Source: Serendipita indica DSM 11827 (taxonomy: Eukaryota > Basidiomycota > Agaricomycetes > Sebacinales > Serendipitaceae). Taken from it: a stretch of 64,000 nt of DNA. The stretch covers positions 1,550,001-1,614,000 of the forward strand of contig CAJVGD010000005.1 of NCBI GenBank assembly GCA_910890315.1, read 5' to 3'. Position numbers and translations under genes: made by a program. Shown one piece after another: positions 36,227 to 47,090 of the stretch. The notes below the pieces were generated by a model. It was not told the DNA's origin. It did no database searches and worked only from the letters and a program-made list of their open reading frames with translations. The first letter of the stretch is position 1. Each line of letters opens with the position of its first letter.

Positions 36227-37957
36227 ATGGCTCAGGACTTTATCGACGTGTATGTCAGAACACGCCCAAACGCAATGAGATTGCTCAAAAATCACTTGTA
36301 GACAGTTTGACAAGGCGGTTGAGATCGTCCAGAGGTAAACGACCTCCAAAACGCTGGCTGGGTAGCTACTCATGGACTCATAGTCTCCCAAAGAATGGTC
36401 CGATACAAACCGGATACGAGGAAAAGCTGGCAATGTACAGGTGAGTCGCGCGGCGGAGCATGCAGGCGCCAATGCTGACGACTGTATCAAGCCTCTACAA
36501 ACAGGGTATGCGATTTGACTCATTTTGTGCTATGTGAGATCCTGACATGGGAGATAGCCACCGTAGGGAATGTACAAGGGCCTCGTCCAAGTATGTTTGT
36601 TTCACTCGTTCGACTGCTCGCCGATTTAGGGGCGAATATCACGAGCTTACGCTGTGTCTAGGCATGTTTGACATGTTAGGACGGGCAAAGTGGGACTCTT
36701 GGGCGAAGCAAAAGGATCTGGGTGCCAGAGAAGCGAAATGGCAATACGTAGAGACTTTGATGAAGGTAACGTAGAGACGATATGAAAAACTGGATAGCAC
36801 TCAAGTGGTAACGATAGGTCCTGCGCAAATACTCGGACAGAACGATAGCCAGAAATCTAGTCCAGGAGCTAGAATCCTATGGCGACCCTTCTTCGATAGT
36901 ATTGAGTGGTGAGTAGAGGATTGACATACATCGATTATTCTTTAACAGACTGACAGGTACGCTGAGCAACGCTCAAACCGATAGCGAAACCAGCAACTCG
37001 GAAACCGATGAAGACGAAGTCAAAGCCGATAACGAAGAATCTAACGAACCTTATCAAATGGAGAATGAGACCGATGAAGTCTACGATCAACGCCAACACT
37101 CTCCGCCCGTCAACGAAATACGACGACCAGGCTCTGCTATTTCCTCACAAAACCGATATCGGACACCACTTGCTGGCTCCACAATCAACGCACCTATTCC
37201 GCCTCATGTCTTATCCCCTATTGGTACGCCAGGAATGCAAGTCCTTCCCGAACATCCTACAGCTTCGGCCTACGCCCCATCTGAACCTGCCGCTCCGCCT
37301 ACAGCTTACCCTACGACGCTTGCACCTCAGCTCACTGGTGGATCACAACCGACTCCCTCCCCTCGTCTACCAACAGCCTCTCAAGGTCCGTATCGGGGAA
37401 CACCCTCGTTCCAGCGTGCCTTTGTACATCAGCAGCAAGGCTCGTTACAACAGCGCCCAACGCTAGAGCGCGCAGTAGAGAGTATGCAAGCCTCTCTTGC
37501 TGCTCTACACGAGCGCCTGGAGAGTTTGGAAACGAATCTTGGTCTCAACGAGAGAGGTCCCCCCGGAATTTCTCGTGTCTCCCTACCTTCTTCCTACGAT
37601 AGTCTACGCCGCTCATCTCCCAAACGAGGTGCTAATTCTGGGCCGACATGGCCTATATGGGATCCATCGAACATGGGAGCCTGGTCACTTGTCCTCCAAC
37701 CGCTCTCCCGTCTTGAGACCAATCTCAAAGCCTTTGCCCATTTCTTGGCTCAGAGTGACGAGCGTTCACCATTACTTGTGGTCATCCGGCGGCTATTCTT
37801 AGACCTCAGTTTCCTCTTCGTCTTCTTGATCGTCTTCAAGTCGATCTGGAGGCGAACCAGCATCAGACGACGCGAAGTTTATCTGGCTCTAGGCGGCGTA
37901 TGGAGAGCGATTACCGGGACACATGCCCCTCGCATCATGGCTGAAAAGGGTGTTTAA
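36227..37957 (+). CDS. ATG37: Acyl-CoA-binding, C-terminally membrane-anchored protein (ATG37/ACBD5-like)
   Basis: The spliced N-terminus, MAQDFIDVQFDKAVEIVQSL, then PKNGPIQTGYEEKLAMYSLY, KQATVGNVQGPRPSMFDMLG and RAKWDSWAKQKDLG, is a complete acyl-CoA-binding domain. It is followed by the conserved KYSDRTIARNLVQELESYGD. A ~230-residue acidic, then Pro-rich linker leads to a coiled coil (LERAVESMQASLAALHERLE) and a single C-terminal membrane helix (LFLDLSFLFVFLIVF) with a basic tail. This is the layout of peroxisomal pexophagy receptor Atg37 and of mammalian ACBD5; peroxisomal location is inferred. The ACB domain is cut into seven or more small exons. One of them (36492–36505) is only 14 nt, encoding the middle of SLYKQA. 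About 430 residues. It is convergent with SFA1. Confidence 0.83.
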
Positions 37958-38041
37958 TCTGCATAGCTCATACTTATTGTACGTGCGGTCTGTTCATCAT
38001 ACTATTTCATTTTGAGTATTGCGTTACACGCTTGTTACGTT

Positions 38042-39513
<1,472 letters not shown>

Positions 39514-39571
39514 CGTGGATGTTTGCAGGGTCAAAGAGTTTGCGCCTTGACCACCACGAGCGAGACCCAAA

Positions 39572-40272
39572 ATGGCGACTCAGCCTCAAGCAACACCTCT
39601 ACAAAATATGTATTATAAACGAGTGAGTGGGTAGTTTGTCTACTTAGACTTCGAACTCAACCAGAGGCGCCTTGGACTATGACAGCCTGTTGGAACTCCC
39701 AAGCCTTGCTTCATGTGAGTACGTGATTATCATTATGCGCAATCTTATAGATTCACAGATGTTATCGAGAAACTCGGACAGTGCTCTGGAACCCGCAAGA
39801 TTTCCTCTATACATGCGATTCACACCTCAGCGACACTGGATTCGCTACGGCTGTCTCACCTGATCCTGCACCATCTCAAAAGGTGACATTGTCAGAGGAT
39901 GAACTGAAGAAGATTAAGGAAGAGTGGGAAGACAAGCAGAGGAAGAAAAAGGAGAAGGAGGAAGCAGCCAAAGCGGAGAAGGAGAAAGAGAAAGAGTCGG
40001 GATCATCAACGTCATGGCTTGGGTGGGCAATGGGAGGGTCAAATAGTGGTACCAACGCCAGCGGAAGCAGCTCTACATCTCCCTCTTCATCGTCCAGGAC
40101 ACCACCGGCTGCCCTGTTTTCATCCCCAAACAGCCCACCGACACACCAGAAATATGTTCTCAATCGCCAGATATTCGCTATGCGACAAGCAGAGGTCAAG
40201 AAGAAGCGAAACACTTCACAGGCCAACGCCATTGCGCCAAAGCTACCAATCGTCCCAAGGTCTCTCTCTTGA
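39572..40272 (+). CDS. VFA1: VPS4-associated protein 1 (zinc-binding)
   Basis: Vfa1 binds the ESCRT-III-disassembling ATPase Vps4 at endosomes. Three exons (39572–39622, 39686–39714, 39759–40272) give 197 residues. MATQPQATPLQNMYYKR is joined to PVGTPKPCFICYRETRTVLW and NPQDFLYTCDSHLSDTGFAT, a CxxC...CxxH zinc site characteristic of the family. A strongly charged helix (SEDELKKIKEEWEDKQRKKK) and a Ser-rich linker follow, and then a C-terminal helix (YVLNRQIFAMRQAEVKKKRN) of the type that contacts Vps4. The middle exon is 29 nt. Only this splice pattern restores the Cys pair; other frames through 39,660–39,715 destroy it. The zinc motif and overall layout make the call fairly firm. Confidence 0.85.
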
Positions 40273-40620
40273 ACATTAATCGGTGTCGTAACGAGGTCAC
40301 CTCGTCCACCGTTCTTTCATAATTATACTTTCACGCCTTTGGCGGTCGTCTCAAAGTCGATACTTGGGTCAGAAGAGCTTTGTATTAGACGACCAAGCAT
40401 CTCGGATTCTGTTCTAATGAACCTCTGGGTTCCCGGTGAGACGCTCGAACGTTACACCTTGTGCCTTTACTACCTAGGAGAATATGAACGCTGAATTCTA
40501 TCGCAACGAGTCTAAACATAGCTGTTCCTTGCGGTTCCAAAGTGTTGAGACTAGATGCAAAGTGGTACTAAAACTCAGACCCGACTTCGTCGAGCGCAAA
40601 GTCTGATTGCCACCAAATTC
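40273..40620. other. Tandem intergenic spacer
   Basis: About 350 bp between VFA1 and RBM39. Translation of RBM39 could begin at 40555 in the same frame, which would add 22 residues and shorten this spacer. No other feature is seen. Confidence 0.4.
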
Positions 40621-42774
40621 ATGTCGACCGAAGGTATGGAAGTAGACAAGCAGTCAGAGGTCAAGTCGTGCGTATCATGGACCCATCCTGTGGCGTTTTT
40701 GCTAACAGCGCTTTGACCTTAGTTCTGCAAACGGCTCCCAGAGCGGCAGGCGATCTCACCGCTCACGTTCTCGGGGAAGCGACCGACGCGACAGAGATAG
40801 AGACAGAGACAGGCATTACTCTGAGCACCGCGATCGTGGTGACAAAGACAGAGACCGTCGCAGGTCAGACCGGGACAGAGATCGCTCGAGGGACCGCAGA
40901 CATCGAGACGACGACAGATATCGCGAGAGAAGAGACCGGGATAGGGACGACAGAGACCGTAGCTATCGTTCTTCGAGAAACTACAGCCGTGACCGCGACT
41001 CGCGCAGGGACGATGACGACCGCCGCGAAAAGAGAAGACGGGAGGATGGAGACGAGGGAGCCCCAGAGGGAAAACGTAGGAAAGAAGACCAAGCCGATTC
41101 GCCCAACAGGAGTGAGCGGCGGGATCAGTCGAGGGACTCTGACAGGAGGAGACGTGACAGGCATCAAGATTCCGGGCGTCGTGACTATGATCGTCGTCCA
41201 AGGTATGTTCCAAGGCTGTTTGTAGCTTGCAGTGACGCTAATGGTAAATAGCCGTGCTTCTCCCAAATACGTACCACCTACGGAAGACTTCAACGAAGAA
41301 GAAGCGGGAGACTCAGAGCAGCGTTCTGTCTTTGTCACCCAACTCGCAGCTCGCCTAACTGCACGCGACCTAGGCTACTTTTTCGAGGAAAAGCTGGGTG
41401 ATGGCGCCGTTCGTGACGCACGTATAGTCACAGATCGCTTATCCAGACGTTCGAAGGGGTAAGTATAAGCATCCAGAGTTGCGCATGTCTCACTCCTTTG
41501 ATAGCATTGGCTACGTTGAGCTGCGTAGTTTGGATCTCGTCTCGAAGGCTATTGCTCTCACAGGAACTGTCGTCATGGGTCTTCCAATCAAAGTTCAGCT
41601 CACCGAAGCCGAGCGTAATCGTATTCATTCCGGAGAGTAAGTTGTTCCCATTTTGATGTGTACTTTGTGCTGACTATTTAAGTCTCCTGAATCTTCCGCC
41701 TGGAGTCACAGCAACCTCGCACGGACCTATGCAGTACGTTGTACCCGTATCCTTCGAATGTATGACTAACAGTTCCTCAGGCTTTATGTTGGTTCTCTCC
41801 ATTTCCAGCTCACCGAAGAAGAGATCAAGCAGGTTTTCGAGCCGTTTGGCGAACTTGAATTCGTTGATCTTCATAGGGATCCAGCCACGGGGCGCAGCAA
41901 AGGTTATTGTTTCATTCAGTGAGTAGAAATCATCCGATGGATCCATATTCTCATCTCTAAAGGTATCGTCGTCCTGAGGACGCCAAGATGGCGCTCGAGC
42001 AAATGGACGGATTTGAGCTGGCCGGTCGCCAGGTCGGTATTTGTTTCTCTTTTACGCCACTTTCTTACGATCCGCTAGCTCCGAGTCAACACTGTACACG
42101 AAAAGGGTGTTGCGGCTCCTGGAGGTGTCGGCATGAGCTTGCGTGCGATGGGAAACACTGCTGAATCCCTTGATGAAGGAGGTTTGTCACATTGATCATA
42201 CTTGAATCGTTCTCATGTCCTATAGGCGGTAACCTGAACGCCGTGTCCCGACAGGCGCTGATGCAAAAGCTTGCTAGAACGAATGAGCCACAGATTCCCC
42301 TTCCAGTGTCCGGGTAGGAGCTCGATTCTTCTCGTTCTTGGCTTATAGTAATAGCTTTTCAGGCCGAAAATCAATATCAAGTCACAGGAAACGAGATGTA
42401 TCCTACTCAAGAATGCGTTTGATCCTGCTGAGTAAGGACCTAGGCAGTAATCCTTGGTTTCAAACTAACGGTGTGATAGGGAAACTGATCCAGATTGGGA
42501 CAAGAACCTGCAAGAAGATGTTGTTGCTGAATGTGAATCTAAATTCCAGGGCCGTGTCGAAAAAATTGTGGTTGAAAAGGACTCCAAGGTAGGTTCAGAG
42601 ATCAGATTGCTATCCTATCGACTCATCCGGTTACAGGGCGAGATTTATATCCAATGCGATTCGATCGATATGGCCAAGCGTGCGGTTGCCAATTTGGACG
42701 GCCGCTGGTTTGGTGGTCGCCAGATTAGTGCCTCGTACATCTCAGATGCAATCATGAGAGCTCACGGCAAGTAA
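40621..42774 (+). CDS. RBM39: RBM39/CAPER-alpha-type SR-like splicing factor
   Basis: Nuclear RNA-binding protein acting with U2AF in 3' splice-site choice. After MSTEGMEVDKQSEVKS and an intron, about 150 residues of Arg/Asp/Ser repeats (RDRDRDRHYSEHRDRGDKDR and similar) form the RS/RD domain. RRM1 begins RSVFVTQLAARLTARDLGYF. RRM2 has QLYVGSLHFQLTEEEIKQVF with FVDLHRDPATGRSKGYCFIQ. A linker with GVAAPGGVGMSLRAMG and ALMQKLARTNEPQIPLPV leads to the third RRM, a U2AF-homology motif: CILLKNAFDPAEETDPDWDK, then GEIYIQCDSIDMAKRAVANL with the RWF (RXF) signature in GRWFGGRQISASYI. About 570 residues, about ten exons. This matches RBM39/S. pombe Rsd1 from end to end. The upstream ATG at 40555 is an alternative start. 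Confidence 0.93.
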
Positions 42775-43074
42775 AAGCTTTGACAGATCGACGCCACCAG
42801 GGATCACCCAGTTGATTATGTAGGCCTCTCATGTTGATACTTCTTGAAATTTCTTGCTCTCCTCTCGTCCGGATAAGCTCGATCATTTCGCAATAGGTGA
42901 GCCCCACCGGGGGAATTCGGGCGCCTTGTGGAGGCCTAGATCTTCAATAAGATTTTAAATTATTTGATTGTTGGTGCCGAACGCCGCCGTTAGCCACCAT
43001 TCGCTCGAATGTACGTTGGAGCGGAGCTACTGGAGGACGATTTTGCAAACTGATGAATTTAAAATAGGGATAGA
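42775..43074. other. Intergenic spacer
   Basis: About 300 bp between RBM39 and a small unidentified gene. It holds no recognisable feature. Confidence 0.5.
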
Positions 43075-43488
43075 ATGAACTATAACCTTACGATTCTCAA
43101 AAGTCTATCGTCACTCAGTGGTCCATATAGTGACAACCAAGAAATCCTGAGGGCATACCTCCAACTCGCGCCTGCATATTTGCTGCTGGACGGCTCACAC
43201 AAGACAGATCCAGAGACTGGAGTGTCCCAATGGGCGATGGGTTTTGACCGAATTATGGATGTCCTCGCTGCGCTCCATGCGAGCTCGCAACTCGAGCTTT
43301 TGACCGTCGAGGCGGTCCGCAACGCGCTCGCCGAGTGCTGGAGCTCCAGCGAATCGATATCTCCGACTACGGTGGTACAAGAGAAGATCAAGGCGCTCGC
43401 TGGGCGGCTGCGGCGACTTATGGACGACCCAGAGGCGAGTCGCCTTTGCTTTCGGTCACAGCCGATGGATCTCGACTTTCTACACTGA
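43075..43488 (+). CDS. Unrecognised 137-residue protein
   Basis: I do not recognise this protein. A single uninterrupted frame runs from ATG 43075 to TGA, which is unusual in this intron-rich region. The sequence looks like a real globular, largely helical protein: [100 protein letters not shown], ending SQPMDLDFLH. There is no signal peptide, membrane segment or metal-binding pattern. Coding-like base composition, a spacing that fits the plus-strand neighbours, and clean termination favour a gene. It could also be the last exon of a longer gene, though no acceptor is obvious upstream. Confidence 0.55.
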   Translation: MNYNLTILKSLSSLSGPYSDNQEILRAYLQLAPAYLLLDGSHKTDPETGVSQWAMGFDRIMDVLAALHASSQLELLTVEAVRNALAECWSSSESISPTTVVQEKIKALAGRLRRLMDDPEASRLCFRSQPMDLDFLH

Positions 43489-43795
43489 CAAATATTTCAT
43501 GTATTTCATATTGTGCACGGTTTTCTGTTGGATTATGGAGTGTGTTCATCGATGACGGGCGGCTTTGAATTTGAATTCGACTTAACTTGAACTCTGCGTC
43601 CACGAGGCAGGCGCCTTTGGCAGCAATGGCTATGTTTTACGACCGAAATTCGAGCATATTCTCAAAAATACGATCTCTCGTTCTTTGTACGTTGACTACC
43701 GCGCCGCTCCCATATTCATTCCAAACGGTTTCATCTTACCCGCTTCGCACCGGCCTCGCTCCCATTCTCAGCGTATTGTTCGAGCATATAATCTT
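43489..43795. other. Spacer possibly holding the first exon of the MARVEL-like gene
   Basis: About 300 bp. A GTACGT donor near 43685 and a CTCAG acceptor before 43772 outline an ~85-bp intron. The frame compatible with RIVRAYNLMRF downstream is open upstream (ending YSQKYDLSFF) but lacks an ATG, so the true first exon is unresolved. Confidence 0.35.
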
Positions 43796-44789
43796 ATGCG
43801 TTTTATTCTAGTCTTTATGTGGGCTTGTGGATGCGTCGTCTTGGGACTTGCTTCGAACTTCGCATCGCTACTTTTGCCATGGGACAGTAAGCCTCATACC
43901 CACGTCCGACATTTCGCATTTATCGGTCTTATAGGTGATTTCATAATATTCGCTCTGGTCGTAAGCGCTATGACCATCATCTTTACATTTGCGACGTATG
44001 TCGAAAGGGGCAATGTTGAAGTCAGATATCTGATACGTTCTACCTAGTTCTTTACGGTCAACGCCTGCTTTCGAGGCGATTGGACTATTTGTGCTCTCCG
44101 TGATGTGGGTTGCGATGGGAGGCTTCACCGTGTTCGTCAGGGATAGCGCAGCCGTTCCAGACTAACGTAGCTCCAGCGATCGTATCGGAGGCGTCCAGTG
44201 CTTTTCCTTGCCTCATGACCCTATCAATACTGGTAGGAACAAAACTAGTTCGTTATTTTTTTTCTCTCTCTCTGCCCGACCACTGACATTCCAAAAGTGC
44301 CAGCTGATACCCACTGCAAACAGATGAAAGTTATTATGGCATTTTCCTGGGCGGAGTTTAGCATTTGTGAGTTGTAAACCCTTTGTCATGCACTTCTAAC
44401 TTTCGACAGTCGTTCTGATGTTCATCATTGTCGTCATCCTCACCATTCGCGCGAGGTCGCATGGGGCTGGAAGCCGAGTATGGAACGAATCTATTTCGGA
44501 CTTGCCATGGTAACTCCGCATTATTTCACCGAGCGAGATCCCATACTAACCGATGGCCAGGTTTGGCACTTGGGTGGGCGAAGACCGACGGCACTATCAA
44601 CCTACATATCCAATGCCAGGGACGACCTATGCTCCTTCTACTTATGCCCCAGGATCTGTATATCCACCAGTATCTTTTGGTCCCGATGGTGTGCCCGAGC
44701 GGATTGTCATTCAGGCACCCCCACCTGGACAAACAGTATATCTTCATCCAGATGATGGTTATGCACAACCGACGATTCAGCCCCGCTAA
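43796..44789 (+). CDS. MARVEL-like four-helix membrane protein
   Basis: Assembled exons encode four membrane segments: MRFILVFMWACGCVVLGLAS; DFIIFALVVSAMTIIFTFAT; FEAIGLFVLSVMWVAMGGFT; and SWAEFSIFVLMFIIVVILTI. A short loop (CFSLPHDPINTVPADTHCKQ) precedes the last helix. The cytosolic tail has WVGEDRRHYQPTYPMPGTTY and a Pro/Tyr-rich end (APPPGQTVYLHPDDGYAQPT). Four helices with one Cys-containing extracellular loop and a Tyr/Pro-rich tail are the usual form of fungal MARVEL-domain proteins of the plasma membrane or eisosomes. The specific function is unknown. Six exons are needed, and the ~63-nt intron before CFSLPHDP was chosen because it is the only one that keeps frame. The start is provisional; a short upstream exon is likely. 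Confidence 0.65.
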
Positions 44790-44958
44790 AAAGGGGCTCT
44801 TTGCGTGGATGCGCGGGACATTAGAAGAGAATATAGATCAAAGATCTCTCTCACAAGAGAGTAGAATGTACCAATACCTATAATGTATACTCCAGCCAAC
44901 TTATCAAGGATTATTTATTTCTTCTGTGTGGCTCCCGTGGTTGACCTCCTCCAATGCC

Positions 44959-46689
44959 ATGTTCATTCGGCGACATGTCTCTACCACTCCTACGAATCGA
45001 ATATTGTCACCATTTTTAAGGGGATACTCTTCAGGACCTCCACACTTTTATTCAAATAAGCAATTAGAGCTGTATGCGAATCGGAAGACGCATCGACTCT
45101 CGCTCCGGCAATTGGTACGCCCCAAAGATGGAGCTGGTCATATTCTTAGCAAGATAAAAGGTGTTTTTTGGACGTTCGATGACAGAGGATCGTCTGATAA
45201 AGGTCTGCCTGGCGCCTCATGCCGTCTGGTGCTCAACACCTCCTAGAGTGCAAACTATGTTAGGACAGAACTTCCAGTCCGGTACGTACCATAAATTTCT
45301 TCATATTTATCTCATTATGTCTTTAGTATCGCCCATCGGATCCGAGATATGCAGCTTTTGCCATACGCGGTGGTTACAGAAGAGCATGTCGCGCAAATAT
45401 ACAGTGTATGGCCCCCTCTATGTTATTTTACCTGCTAAAGTCATCCTACAGCTATATTGGTCCGCATTCGAAAAGTATGCACCATGTCCATCCAGTCCGG
45501 GACGCTAATCGTCTTCAGGCTTCGGAACTATCCTCAGATAAACGACCGTGCGGGAAATGATAGGTTTTGCGAATTTTTACACGAAATTCTCCAAGAACAG
45601 TATGCCAAAGCTCCACCAGAAGGTCTCGTTCTGATCCGGTGTTGTAGTTCTGCTGCAATTCCCATTCTGTCTCTCGGTCTTTCGATTTCTTCACCGCATC
45701 TTACTCCAGACGAGTTGGACTCGTTTATGCGTCGGATGCTTGTCTCGCGTATCTCTCGCCGAGTACTTGCGGAACATCACCTCGCGCTCAGCGAAGGCTT
45801 TGCGCAAAGGGAGAAATTCCAAACGAGTGTGGAGAATGTTGGGATTATTTTCACGGGCCTAAACGTCAAGCGATCGTTGGACAAGTTTATCAAGCTCATC
45901 TCCTCAGACGCGCCAGGTGGCATTGCGGATCGCCTTCGTCAGGATTCAGTATTACGCAGCTTACCCAAACTTCCAGAGATTGTTGTCGATGGCGAGGTCG
46001 ATGCGACGTTTTCGTACATCCGGGAACACCTCGAATACATCATCCTGGAGCTCCTACTCAACGTGAGACAACAAAAAAGCTGTCTCGCATGTATTCAAGT
46101 TTATAGGCCGTACGCGCGACTGGATACCAGATGTGCTTCTTGCCAGACAAAGTCCCAGGAGTCATTCGCGCTACTATTTCTTCAGATAAGGACGACGTGT
46201 ATCTTCGAATATCTGACCAAGGTGTGGTTTTATATTATCACCCGCACGCAAGTTGAACATTCTACAGGTGGGGGTTGATGCTCAACGAACGCCAAACGCC
46301 CTCCGACCTCTACTCCTTTTCACACCATCGCAATATAACGCGACTAGATGACGCAAGATTAGTCGCACTTCAGCACGTTAGCCGTCGCAAAGGAGGTATG
46401 ATGGGCAAAGTGAGTGAGAAGATTTCTGCTCGCAACTCCAACACGAGAGCACAAGAGGAGCAAGAAGAGGTTGCCGAACAAGAAGAGGAGCCACAGCGCA
46501 TGGGAATGGGCTTGCCTCTGAGCAACATCTATGCTACTTACTTTGGTGGGACTCTCGAGTTGATGTCGATGGATGGATGGGGTATGAACGCACACTCTGC
46601 TTCCTATTCAAGGCTGACAATGCATAGGGACGGACGTCTACCTAAAGTTGCCGCGTTTGGGCACAAATCTTGAAGGTATCGAGGTGTAA
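44959..46689 (+). CDS. Mitochondrial pyruvate / branched-chain ketoacid dehydrogenase kinase, apparent frameshift
   Basis: GHKL-fold protein kinase that phosphorylates and inactivates the E1 subunit of PDH or BCKDH in the matrix. The N-terminus MFIRRHVSTTPTNRILSPFL is a mitochondrial presequence. It continues with FGRSMTEDRLIKSANYVRTE, LPVRIAHRIRDMQLLPYAVV, RISRRVLAEHHLALSEG (H-box region), VDATFSYIREHLEYIILELL (N-box), AVRATGYQMCFLPDKVPG, YLRISDQG (G1-box), DLYSFSHHRNITRLDDARLV, and MGMGLPLSNIYATYFGGTLE with LMSMDGWGTDVYLKL. Between ISDQG and LMLNERQTPSDLYSF the expected GGG is out of frame. The run of five Gs at 46270–46274 needs one more G, and no splice choice I tried repairs it. The assignment to PDK versus BCKDK is open. 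Confidence 0.87.
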
Positions 46690-47090
46690 ATATTGGGCTA
46701 ATGTATCATACGAGAATGCGTCGCTATTAGAATTTTTCTCATGTACAAATAGGACTTGGTATGAGCCCATTCAATCGAACACGAGCACGGAGAGGACGAG
46801 TCAGAAATAGCGCTGTAGGCGAGGTTACGCTCATTCAGTCTCTGAATAAGTGCAAATAAGGGCTATATGTCGGTACGATTGTCTTCAGATGTCCACTTGC
46901 GTGTCTTTCCACCTCAACCAGATTCCGCTCCGTAGATGTTCAACTATGGGGGAATTTCTTATTTATTCGTCGTCAATACAGATGCTTGGCGAGTTTGTCA
47001 GCGTGCAACGGCGATAGTCAGGGTCAAGTGGTAACGTTGGTCGAACAAGCTTGAGCTCGCCGACTGCTGAGCAGATTTCGGAAGGCAAGA
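46690..47090. other. Intergenic spacer
   Basis: About 400 bp between the kinase gene and CBP80, AT-richer than the flanking exons. It should hold the kinase 3' UTR and the CBP80 promoter. I see no gene or repeat. Confidence 0.6.

Noticed and set aside
40668-41225. Long plus-strand and minus-strand open frames in alternative phases
   Set aside because: They overlay the Arg/Asp/Ser repeat domain of RBM39. Repeated AGAGAC-like codons keep all phases open, and the spliced RBM39 frame is continuous with its RRM domains.
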